From Fasciolopsis buskii (Eukaryota > Platyhelminthes > Trematoda > Plagiorchiida > Fasciolidae): a stretch of 64,000 nucleotides of DNA. The notes beneath the pieces are model-generated. The model did no database searches. It worked only from the letters and a program-made list of their open reading frames with translations, and was not told where the DNA came from. The position numbers were made by a program, and so were the translations under genes. The DNA lies in NCBI GenBank assembly GCA_008360955.1, contig LUCM01001934.1, positions 62,001-126,000 of the forward strand, given 5' to 3'. Below, piece by piece: positions 11,501 through 22,496 of this stretch (its first letter is position 1; every line of letters starts with the position of its first letter).

Positions 11501-14500
11501 CCAATGACCACGTGGTTTAAATGAAAGCTAAATGCCAAAAACACGAACTCCCTATTTTGAAGTGCAAGAACAGATACTTTTTGAGGGAACATTCTGCTAG
11601 ACCAGTCTTCCTTGAGAGTTGCAGAAGTACAGAAACACCAAATAGCTTAACGTACTGGTATTTCCTTCTATTTTAAGGTGTCGGTGATCAAGCAGTCAGT
11701 GTCTTATCAAAATGAATTCCAAGGGTTATACTTATTCCAATGCCAATCAACCCTCAAGGCGTGACACACGACAACGTCAAAAAAGAGAAGACAATATCCA
11801 AAAGGGTAGAGGAATCGTCAATTTGAACACATGTTGGAAGCGGGTATATTTCCGATTAACGCATTTTCATTTACATGAAAATAATTACTAAGAAGAGTTG
11901 AGAAGAAAAATTAAAATTCTGGAATGTCAAGTGCAGTCCTTAGCACCGCGTAATTTTAATTTTTCTCTCCAGCTCTCCCTAGAGGTAGTTTTCCTGCAAA
12001 GGTGACCGCGTTAGTTTGAGAATGAATTCGCCGGAAACATATGTTCGCCTTCAACGGGTCTGCCAACGTGTCCTTCTATAAACAGCTTGTTTCGTGAAAC
12101 ATTGCTCATCTACTAGCTCTACATTCAGAGCAGTTGTCAATATTTGTAGTTACATAGTGTGAATAAAAATAAATGTTATATATCTATATATAATGCAGTG
12201 ATAGACGTTGAATAACGTTGATTGGCGCTTAACTGGCTGACCTTTGGATTGCACCTTTCACGAACGCACCTTAGATCATCTGATCTACGTTACACTCGGG
12301 AAGTATGAAAATTGAACTCCATTCAGCGGTGTCTATTTGCCATCGCACCCATTTATTGTACCAGAACTGTCTCGCTGTGCTTTGTGATTATTATTACTTT
12401 GTAACCAGCTCCATGATTATCACAACTGTCTGGTTACGTTTGTTCCAATGTTTTCAGCCGATCCCGACTGCTTCCGGCGACAGATAGGGCCAATACGTCT
12501 TTTATTCCAAGCGACTGCTTTCCTTCAACCCAAGCCTTCAGCACAGGAGGAGTAAGTGTCACTATTAGTCTGCTTCGCGCTGGCGATTTTTTTAAATATA
12601 CATGTACACACACTACACAAATTTTGGAGAATAGTATAGGATTGAAGTTGATTGAAGTATTACGGATTGGCCTTCGAATTGGTCGGTCTGCGTCCCGTCA
12701 TTGAGTCCGACGTTTGAAAAAACAACTCGGGTCCTTCTGATTGGGATGGATGGGAGCTGGCGGCTCAATGGTAAAACCGGTGCTCCAGCTGGAAGACCTG
12801 TTTTCAAAACGTGGTTAGAATGGCTTATGTCCGCCACCGAAAGCTCTACTGAGAGCGAAACTCCTTTTAACAATTCAGTGTGAAATATGGGACAACTGAC
12901 GATCAGGATAAAGAGACAACTATGAGGACATCAGGCAAAAGTTTCGCTGGCACTGAGGAGGGTGTACTGTTCCTGTTCCTGGATGGGTTTAGTTAAGTTC
13001 ATCGAACAAACCGCAATCTTCACGTAAAGGTCGGATTAAGTTTAAGTTACTTCGCTTTCTATCAGAGCAAGGAAAAACTATTCACAGTTCATAATGACAT
13101 TGCGAAACCCAAATATTCATGTAACGATAGTAAAATCAAATCGGTAGTTTCTTCTAATGGAGCACCTTAACTTCACTTTTACCCTGTTTATCATATTTTG
13201 CGTGTTCATTCCATTGTCCCACCTGATAATTTTGAATTTATGGAAATCTCAATCGTTTTCGCTGGGTTGTGAAAATATTTGTCTTCAGATAGACATCGTA
13301 ATGAAGAATATATATTAACGTATCCAATCCGCGGGAATTGAACTGTGCACGTTAAGCAACATTAACAGAGCGAGCGATTTTTGTAGGAACCCAGTGTTTA
13401 TTGACAAATAAACAGACTCGTAGTAGATTACTTGGCTAGCCATTTCTAGACAGAATTAGAATAAAACCACACTGCTGGTAGACATCTAACCGCAAGTATT
13501 TAACATCGACTTTACAAAAAACGATTACTCTGATTAATGTGAAATCACGTCAAACAAACACTCGGAGAACAAACGACCAAAAGCGTGGAGAAATTCTGGC
13601 ATGGACTTTTACTAAATTTATTTTTCTGTAGTCAGGCAAGCAGATGGACGATGATGACGGGAGTGTTGTTTCAGCACCTAGCCATTAGAATCTTGCAGAT
13701 GACCGTTTAAACAATGTAGATCTCAGCCGATAATCTGGCTGACCCAGGATATAAGGTCGATTGAATAGTATCCTAAATTTATGCCTTTATTCACTTCCTT
13801 GTTTTTCATCTTTTTGCAAAGCCTGGAAGTAGCTGGCAATGTTCGTTTGTTTGGCTGACACGGTCGAGTTAATCATGAGAGCGTCTGATTCAAAGTTAAT
13901 GAACTGGAAAACTTAGAAACCAAACGGAAGTCTGAATTTGACTGAGATACCTATGAGAGATTCTAATTTAATCAATAAAACGGCCATTTGGAATTCCACA
14001 ATCCAAAGTACTATGTCTTTTTGGATCAGTCAGTGTGTCCTCCGGTGTTCCCCATGTTTATCCAACCAAGGTGTACGGTTTTCAGCATCCCTTCATTGTT
14101 CTTGAATCTATTAACAATCGGCTTCCCAGTTTACTTCGAAAATAAGGAATTTTGGCTGTTAGATTGTGCCAAATACATAATTTATCCAACTGTCACAAAT
14201 CTTCTACACACTGGAACCAGGAGTGAGTTAAAGTATTCAGAAAATTCGAGGTTTTGCTTCCAAAATACATCTTTACAGATCGGATTTCGCATGACCACTG
14301 TCAGTAAGCTTTAGAAAGTGGCTATCGTAATAGGCATAGTGAGGAAAGAAGAGGTTCAGTAAATGAATTGTGAGGCGTAGCGTTGAGCAACTGACACTGA
14401 CGTCATTTCTAAGATTTCCTCCATCCTTTACTAATCAGTTAGACATTGCTTTAGGCAGTTCATGATGAAAAATCACGAATTATATAAAAGATTCTATCGA

Positions 14501-16339
14501 CTTTAAAAAAGAGTGCATACTGTTGGGTATCCAGTTGAATGTCCTGATTTACGTTTAGCTACCTTATCTCATCCACAGATTGATGCAGTATCAAAACTGA
14601 AACTGAGATTATAAACACTCAGTTCCAGTATTAGTCGAGTTGTCCATGATGAATAAATTTTCAAATGGAGATCATTCGCGACGTCTCAGGTTGACAGATA
14701 GCAACCTACCAATAAGAAGTTGCAAGGGCTCATTGAATCATTGACCAATCCGCCCACATAACGAGTCCCGGCGAAATTCGCTTTGGAACGCCCTTAAGAC
14801 TGGAGTTACACATCAACGGTTCCTAGATCCCAAAATATTGAAATGGTGGGAGATTACAACAGTAGGCTTTGCATCCAATTTTGCAAATCTCTGAGTACCA
14901 GTTGCTGATCCCATAAATGCACAATTCGGATGCCGGTACGTTTAGTTAAGATACAGAGTACATAGCTTGCTACCAAAACCAAGCATAATGAGTCACTAAT
15001 GGACATTACTTCGGGGTTCATTGAACTAACCACCAACCAAGTGCCCGTGTCTTTTCACTAACCGCAATTCGAATACCTGCAAAACTTGTTGTTTATGGTT
15101 GCTTGCCAAACGTTGAAAATAATTTAGTTTACCATAACATGTCTGCAGGCTTCAATGGGCTCTTTCTCAAGGATCTTAAAGCTAGAAAAGTACAAATCAT
15201 GCCTTTTGCCTGAATGACTGCGGAAGACCCTGAAGTTGACAAGCAGCCGCGTTTTACAAATTTCGGATTGATACATTTATATAATTGTTTCATCCTAGAG
15301 CAACCTTGTTACGCACACGGATGTGCATGCTACACATGACGTTTTGCAGTACGACTGACAAATCGATAGGCGGTATTGTGATCAGTTGACGTGAAAAAGG
15401 TATTTAAATATCGTCAAATCAGGAGAGCTCTTCTAGTTGGGTAGTAATTTAGTAAATAAAATGTGTTGTTTAACAACATTTAATTCGTCGCATGATTTTG
15501 AAAATACAAGTAATGCAAGTGATTGCATTGCACTAGTGTTGACGGGTGCTCAGTATTGTTCACATACGAAATTTGTGACGCCCTTCGATCTGATTTCCCA
15601 GCCCTGGGATTACGGCATTCACGAGCAAAGGTCTAGTTGAAGCGATGAGCACTAGCGTGCAATGCCCTCAGTCCCATAATGAGTGATACTTATTTTTCAA
15701 TTAGATTAATACATAACTCGATTCATGATCAAAAATGTATACTCATGGACTTTATGTCACTTAGAAGCTTCCTTCAGCAAGCTTGTATGAGTGTGATCGA
15801 ACGAAATTGCCTCTTTTTAAATGTCCAGGGTGAAACGTTAGGACATAGATTCAATAGCATTTCGCGTAAGATAAGCTCTACATTCAGTAGTTTCAAAGAC
15901 TCGAGTCACCGTTTGCGATCTAAACCTCGTGGATAATCAACTGGCCCTTGGAACACCCGAAATATGAAAAGTATTGTAATTTCAGGACGGCTGGCGGATC
16001 AGACGGAACATTTTTTCGAGTATCAGTCAATCACCAGTGGAACATACTGTGCTGAATAATCCTTAGTTTGCTACCATTTTGCATAATATCCTGATTGACA
16101 GTCACGGGAGAAAGTCCATTCTTTGCCGGAGTAATTCATATCGCAGCACACAGTTTTCGAGACCCTGCAGCTCATCGCCCTAGGACCCGTAATTCCAACA
16201 TCCAAAAACGAAGATATAGATATAGTCAGAATTAAGTCGCATCCGGATGCTGCTTTTCCCAACGAAAAGTTTATCTCGCGTTTTGTCTCAAAACTGAATA
16301 ACGCCCAACTCGCTTGGTGTGATCAGTGATATATTCTTC
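8561..16339. other. long stretch without a recognised gene
   Basis: About 7.8 kb with only short open frames. The longest is a plus-strand 108-codon frame at 13,988-14,314, with no recognised motif, no clear initiation context and no neighbouring exon. Frames at 9,574-9,852, 10,305-10,505 and 10,812-11,009 (all minus) are unrecognised. A B-box-like AGTTCAATTCCCGCGG occurs on the minus strand near 13,331-13,346 and may be a decayed SINE. I see no convincing splice-bounded exon. Confidence 0.45.
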
Positions 16340-17488
16340 CATTCTTCTGTATTGTATTGGACGATTCCGCACAAAAGTGCCCATATTTCAGTCAAGAAGC
16401 ACAAATTCGTCACCTAATCAAAATACGGAGTAAAATACGAGGGAGCGAGAAATACAAATTAAAGTTGCGAGAGACTGTGGTGAGAGTTAGCCACGACATG
16501 TCCCGAGTGGCGATAATTCGGCCTAACTGGGGCACAGTCGAATTCCTATGGATATTCATGCAAGAGGGTATGAAGCAGAAAGCAGGACGCATCCCGGTAT
16601 GCGAACGGCATTTAGGAAGATCGTTGAATAAGGGATGGGTTTGATCTGAAAGAAAGTTGTTTGCAAAGATTTCGCACGCGGATAGATGCATATCACGTAA
16701 TTTGGTGCAGTTATTTCAGTGCTATTTAGGAAACACCAGTGATCACTGACAAACCACCCAAGAAGGATTCTGAATTCTTTCTTTAATAATAATACAAATG
16801 CTAATATGTAGATTTACTTAAGGCCAAGGTTTTTTCTGATTTGATGTCTAGTGTCTGCCTAAAGGTACATGCACTTCAAATAACGTAGCATTAGAGATCA
16901 CCTTATCAAATGAAAACAGAGGACTTTATTAGGTGTTTTAAAACAGGAAATGCCTAGAAACTCCAGGTGACGTTGAAAATCTAGTCATCGCTCAGCTTTC
17001 GTTGGGAGCAGAAAATTTTCATAATGCCCATTTAGACTGCCTGTAAACTAGACATATAACCACGCGCGATGACAAATCGTTTTCATACTAATTCCCATTA
17101 TTGAAAATCTCAGGCGTAAAAATCAACGATCAGTTTATACTGTCACATCAGCCTCATTGCAACAGTGAGTTACGAGAATAAGGCGAAAAACCAATGGCAT
17201 GCTAAAAAACAATCTTACTTCATCTCTCATCTTCAAACACTATCGCGATTCAAATCAAAACTCTTTTTTACAAAGGCCAGTGAATGTACCCCAGGTACCA
17301 CTTCAAATTTTACCAAAAGCATTACCTAGAATCAACCCTGGTAAGTGTTTTTAGACTGATAAAATAAGGCTCAGAAGGGTAGGCTGACTGAGAAAGAGAG
17401 AGAACAGACATTCGAAACATTCAGATGTATTGAGATTTAAACCAGTTCGCGAAGAAAAAATGGTAAACAGAAGATAAGTTTTGGAAAA
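16340..17488 (-). mobile_element. CR1-like non-LTR copy 2, RT motif C to 3' end (left fold-back arm)
   Basis: On the minus strand this runs from the RT motif C neighbourhood (GLNLNTSECFECLF) through a decayed C-terminal region to a block almost identical to 51,000-51,378, containing MHLSACEIFANNFLSDQT. It ends near 16,370 at TTCCGCACA, the point where the 51-kb copy also loses similarity, so that is probably the family's 3' terminus. All of 16,477-17,488 is mirrored exactly at 17,554-18,565, so one of the two may be an assembly product. Confidence 0.7.
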
Positions 17489-18565
17489 ACTCTGAAAATC
17501 ATCATTGTTGGGAGCGGCTTGAGAGTGGACAAAATCATCAGCACACTTAAACATTTTCCAAAACTTATCTTCTGTTTACCATTTTTTCTTCGCGAACTGG
17601 TTTAAATCTCAATACATCTGAATGTTTCGAATGTCTGTTCTCTCTCTTTCTCAGTCAGCCTACCCTTCTGAGCCTTATTTTATCAGTCTAAAAACACTTA
17701 CCAGGGTTGATTCTAGGTAATGCTTTTGGTAAAATTTGAAGTGGTACCTGGGGTACATTCACTGGCCTTTGTAAAAAAGAGTTTTGATTTGAATCGCGAT
17801 AGTGTTTGAAGATGAGAGATGAAGTAAGATTGTTTTTTAGCATGCCATTGGTTTTTCGCCTTATTCTCGTAACTCACTGTTGCAATGAGGCTGATGTGAC
17901 AGTATAAACTGATCGTTGATTTTTACGCCTGAGATTTTCAATAATGGGAATTAGTATGAAAACGATTTGTCATCGCGCGTGGTTATATGTCTAGTTTACA
18001 GGCAGTCTAAATGGGCATTATGAAAATTTTCTGCTCCCAACGAAAGCTGAGCGATGACTAGATTTTCAACGTCACCTGGAGTTTCTAGGCATTTCCTGTT
18101 TTAAAACACCTAATAAAGTCCTCTGTTTTCATTTGATAAGGTGATCTCTAATGCTACGTTATTTGAAGTGCATGTACCTTTAGGCAGACACTAGACATCA
18201 AATCAGAAAAAACCTTGGCCTTAAGTAAATCTACATATTAGCATTTGTATTATTATTAAAGAAAGAATTCAGAATCCTTCTTGGGTGGTTTGTCAGTGAT
18301 CACTGGTGTTTCCTAAATAGCACTGAAATAACTGCACCAAATTACGTGATATGCATCTATCCGCGTGCGAAATCTTTGCAAACAACTTTCTTTCAGATCA
18401 AACCCATCCCTTATTCAACGATCTTCCTAAATGCCGTTCGCATACCGGGATGCGTCCTGCTTTCTGCTTCATACCCTCTTGCATGAATATCCATAGGAAT
18501 TCGACTGTGCCCCAGTTAGGCCGAATTATCGCCACTCGGGACATGTCGTGGCTAACTCTCACCAC
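16477..18565. repeat. perfect 1,012-bp fold-back inverted repeat, 65-bp loop
   Basis: The reverse complement of 17,554-18,565 appears identical to 16,477-17,488 at every position checked (positions pair to a sum of 35,042). The unpaired centre is 17,489-17,553. The right arm ends exactly where the sequencing adapter begins (18,566), whereas the left arm continues into normal element sequence at 16,476. This is the signature of a misassembled or fold-back read path rather than an evolved palindrome. Confidence 0.85.
17554..18565 (+). mobile_element. mirrored CR1-like copy (right fold-back arm), 3' truncated by adapter
   Basis: Plus-orientation duplicate of the left arm, running from RT motif C flank to the CR1 3' region. 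It stops in CTAACTCTCACCAC, where the homologous 51-kb copy continues for more than 100 bp. The loss of similarity is caused by the adapter, not by an element boundary. Probably artefactual. Confidence 0.65.
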
Positions 18566-18604
18566 CTGTCTCTTATACACATCTAGATGTGTATAAGAGA
18601 CAGN
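18566..18604. other. Nextera mate-pair junction adapter plus one N (assembly artefact)
   Basis: CTGTCTCTTATACACATCT is followed directly by its reverse complement AGATGTGTATAAGAGACAG. These are two Tn5 19-bp mosaic ends in the arrangement used as the Illumina Nextera mate-pair circularisation junction. One unresolved N follows at 18,604. The sequence is synthetic and not part of the organism's genome. Confidence 0.98.
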
Positions 18605-19640
18605 ATCAAAGATTGCTTAGGTTGTCTCTGTAAAAGTTCACCATTTTCATTGAGCTAGGGTTCAAACGAGAAACAGGTAGATGCGAGTGAAAGGGATTTC
18701 TGAAGAAGAATACTGTTGTTCTGGGAAAAGTTACTTACTTGAACTCGGATTTGATTTGTTTGGTTGAAGGAGTAGAAAGCTGACTGAGAGTAGATTTCTG
18801 AGGCCTTAACAGAAGCAGACAAGGAGCACTAATTGAAATCGGAGCACGCAGTTTTAGGGAAAATAAATCCGGGTGTTTGATAACAACTCTACCTAAAATA
18901 GAGTCGCCTCTGGTGGGAGAAACGCAGAGGTCAATCAAATCAAACACAGTCAGTGGTAGGTAAAGTTGATGCATGAATCAAATCACCCACAATAAAATGC
19001 GGATCATTCTCAAGAACAGCACCAATAAAAACTAGAGAAGAGTTGAAAATGGTTGCGATATTTTGTTCCGAGCTTAAATGTGGAATGTATAAATTCGTTA
19101 TGATAGTGCTGGTTTGGCGAGAAAACCAAGGATGACACTGTGTCACGAGACAGTCAATTCCGTTTAGGGAGTATGTATAAATAACTTCGGACTTGCCAGA
19201 CCAGAAGGAGTTTATGTATTTTGTTACACCATCTCCAGTCTTCTTGTCCGAAACTCTGTTCTGCCGATGAAGTCTGAGGCTGTCTATCGACACGAGTGAC
19301 TCAGCGGTATTCGGGTTCAGCCATGATTCTTGTATGCAGATGACGCAATTGTGAACATGGATCGGTGATTGATGTGTGAGGGAGAGATCCGACATTTTCG
19401 TGCACAGAGAGCGGATGTTGGTACTCAACAATGCCGGAATGGACACTTTCGCTGGAAGGGTGCATTTAAGAGCTGCCGGTTATGCAGCAAGATTGCATCT
19501 GTTAGATGGATATGATCTTTGAGTTGCAGCACTTCGCGATTGAAGTCCCTATCGAGAAACAATTCCGTTTTTAAAGAGCAGTAATTCCGGCTAACGGAGG
19601 CCATAATCCCTCCAAATATCCGACGAGAATGCAACGAACT
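18605..19640 (-). mobile_element. CR1-like non-LTR copy 3, 5' (endonuclease) part
   Basis: Minus-strand copy of the 5,830-6,715 segment with only two base differences noticed in about 880 bp (they change Gln to Arg and Cys to Tyr in the endonuclease frame at 18,940-19,446). Beyond 19,483 it extends further 5' than the first copy, giving a frame at 19,425-19,634 that may be the natural upstream endonuclease sequence. It begins immediately after the adapter and N, so its attachment to the left flank is doubtful. Confidence 0.75.
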
Positions 19641-20599
19641 AGCGATGGCAGATTTGCCTCACAGACGGTCACTTTTTTTTATTTTGTAGATTTTGCCAAG
19701 CATTTGTAGATTACAAGCATTTTTGGATTCCTCTATAGCAAAATCTTGTAAGAATGACCAAAACTTTCCTCGAGGTAGCTTTGTTACTCCCATTCTCTTT
19801 TTGATACGGTACTTAAATGGGCACTAAATACTGATTACATCTAGGCTCCGACATCGAATCAGTTGATTTCGGTCACTCTTTAGGTTCGAATCTGAAGAAG
19901 TTCAAGATCTAAATATCAAATTGAACGTGAAATTCAACGCAGAATAATCGATTTTCACTCGACACCGCTCCTTGAAAGCTCATCGATCAATAGGTATGGA
20001 TGTTCTTAGCAATTTTTGCCAAGTGAAACAAGAAGGTTTAATGTTCTTTCTGCTAGACTGGCGATTCGCGACCGAATGTACTGTGACAGGTTTGTGCTCG
20101 TTGCAGCCTATGCGAGTAGATGCCCTGTGCCAAACCAACTGTTCACTGAGATATATATCTTGTTTACGTGAGAACGGATCCGTCAGGTTATGCTACGGTG
20201 GACAAGGTCGGTTACTTTTGAAATAGCCATTTTCGAGCCGCTTCAAATGTAACTGTGCCATTGTTAGTTCAGTTTCAGTTCGCACACCGCTTAACCTTGA
20301 ACCAACGTGCTACGCTTGTGCTTGCGTTAGCCGTCTTATAGCAACACCAGACCAAGCAGAAAAATAGAAAGATGAATATTGCAGATAGAGTGAAAAACAA
20401 TAAGCTGATGAACTATACAACAGAAGAAAGGTTTCCAGCCCAAGGAAGCCAACAACTGCGGAAACAGTCATATCACGGTGTTTCCAACCGCCGCTTCGGA
20501 GGATTTCGTGGACCAAACAACGATAGTGTACTTGCATTACATCTACTGGCCACCTCCAATTATCTTCCAAAGATCACCCGACTGAGTAACTGCGTATAA
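19641..20599. other. non-coding stretch, nothing firm
   Basis: Short open frames on both strands (for example 20,310-20,570 minus, 86 codons) without a domain I can name. The part near 20,600 may contain further decayed 3' sequence of the RTE-like copy that follows. Confidence 0.4.
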
Positions 20600-21655
20600 T
20601 GAGGGGATCGTGCTGTGCACGCCCAAAAAATACGACCCAGATAATTTTACGTACAGCTATTTATGGACATCATGAAGAATGCACCCAAGGACCCGGCATC
20701 TAGCGCCTAATTTCTGAGTCATACACAGTATTCTCGGATTACATTCAACCAACACAGAGAAGACACCGATGTTCAAACATCATAAGTGTTTCCTTGTACA
20801 TCACCGCCCACGGTGCTGCTGTGTACGACCGGAATTTCATGTTTAAAAAAACGTCACGCCTACGCGTAAAATAAGTCACACTAACAAATGCCAATCGGTC
20901 GAAGTCGGTGGGCGAGACAAAATCACTCGCTTTTAGGACAGCCGGGTGGCTAAAACCTACAAAGCGAAGTAAGAGTATCCACTTCATCTAGTTGAATTCC
21001 TGCAAGAACAAAGTTCGACTTCGAGTAAATCCACTCCAGCATCCACAGTCTACAATTTGAAGGTCCAAAACATACACCAACCATATTTAACCTATCGTTC
21101 AGGCGATCGAGTAAACGTGCAAATTACTTGGGTCCTCACTCAGTAACTCAACGTCGTCCACATATTCGAAGTCAGACAGTTTTCCGTCTGAGCCAATATC
21201 AATGTTAATAAGCCCACATGAGGATAGGACTATCTTCACATCCACACGAATGATGAACACCACTTCTCGTGGTGAACTCGGGTGAAAGATCGCTAAAAGC
21301 ACGAGTTCTTCTTCGACTACCCAAATAAAGATTTTGATTAGGTAAAATTCATTTCAAAGGGACACCGTTCAGTGATAGGCGGCTCCACAGAATTGTACAA
21401 TCGATCGAGTCGAGTGCTGTTTTCTGATCATGGAAGACAGAAATCGTGGATTTACGGAGCGTGCTGATGTTCTGGGATTTGTCGCAATGCAAACTCGACG
21501 GGGTCGGCAATCGACTGGATTCTTATGAATACGCTTTTCGCGTGCACTAGCTTCATCTTTGCAAAAAAGTTACTGCCCTTTTTTTCCTTGAACGTCTTTC
21601 TTTAATTTTGCTTACGGTCACTTACCAGACCCCTGGTCAGTTGTCCTCTCAAGGA
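20600..21655 (-). mobile_element. RTE-like non-LTR reverse transcriptase fragment, copy 1
   Basis: The minus strand reads STLRKSTISVFHDQKTALDS (palm motif A region, with Lys-Thr replacing the usual Arg-Ala), then LSDFEYVDDVELLSEDPSNL (motif C, YVDD), then GVQL-type thumb sequence, then FTRRRDVFLNMKFRSYTAA and MFEHRCL, which correspond to the conserved RTE block WRRRDI...KxRVYxAAVR...FDHRCLR. Several frames are needed and stops occur, so it is inactive. The 5' limit at 21,655 is shared exactly with the inverted copy at 26,042. Confidence 0.75.
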
Positions 21656-22114
21656 CCATATTCACGCATCCAATACAAATTGATTGAGCCCGCGCATTTC
21701 GGTCAAGTCACGTAATGTTGGACCTTCGTGTGGCATCGCTTAAAATTATCTGTAGAAATCGACGTACATGACTTATTCACGCCTCTGTACTAAACACCAC
21801 AGTGCCAGAGGTTTTAGTCTGGCGACCAATCCTAATATGATGTGACCTTCCCGCGGTATCACCTGTGAGAAGTTTCTCTAGAGGATTAGCTTAACTATTC
21901 TTGACATGTTTGGTTAGTCACTTAATTCCGTATCATTTCCGCACTGAAATTTGCATAAACATCCAGGGTACATATGCACTAACTGTCATCTGGAATGGTC
22001 TGGTAACGAAACTCGTATGCAATCAACCACTCAGTTACCACTGGATTGCGTCTGACCGTAACGGCATGGACCATTGGTAAGAATAACTCATCATCTAGTT
22101 TGCTCTTTTTTAAG

Positions 22115-22463
22115 TACTGGAGTCACAATGGGTATAGTTTCGAATTGGTGGATCGAAGACCGTCCAACGGCAATTCAGTGGGCGATTTATCAAAAGCGAA
22201 CAATATCATGGAGTCAGACAAACAAAGCTGCAGAATAGACGTGGGTATAGAAAATTATTTCCTACAGAAAATATTTGGAACCCCTTTTCACCCCAAACCC
22301 GAGGATGATTCCCACTGGTTGCTAGGTGACTGTGGTTGGTCTGTGATGTTGCCAGGATACGATAAACGAATAGCTGACTGCGACAGTCCTTTAGCCAGAC
22401 CGACTGACTTGGACAAAACCGGGGATAAAGAATTAGATAGAAGTAAGCTTTTGGAGCTCTTTG
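22115..22463 (+). CDS. candidate internal coding exon, unknown function
   Basis: Part of a 198-codon open frame (22,046-22,642), among the longest in the window. A TGCTCTTTTTTAAG acceptor precedes TAC at 22,115 and a TTTG|GTAAAT donor follows 22,463, immediately before an AT microsatellite that would be intronic. The exon would be 349 bp, starting in phase 0 and ending in phase 1. Its 116 codons have a protein-like mixture, rich in Asp, Ser and Lys, with blocks such as HWLLGDCGWSVMLPGYDK and DLDKTGDKELDRSKLLELFG. I recognise no domain. No partner exon was found, and it sits inside the spacer of the RTE inverted repeat, so it may instead belong to an unrecognised mobile element or be chance. 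Confidence 0.4.
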
Positions 22464-22465
22464 GT

Positions 22466-22468
<3 letters not shown>

Positions 22469-22496
<28 letters not shown>
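22469..22496. repeat. (AT)n microsatellite
   Basis: An uninterrupted TATATA tract of about 27 bp directly after a candidate splice donor. Confidence 0.95.

Noticed and set aside
13988..14314. 108-codon plus frame as a small gene
   Set aside because: No domain, no splice or start support and no neighbouring exons. The length is compatible with chance.
16410..16691. 93-codon frame duplicated at 51,052-51,333, at first taken as a conserved host gene
   Set aside because: It is the C-terminal end of the CR1-like element, present in several copies together with RT blocks upstream.
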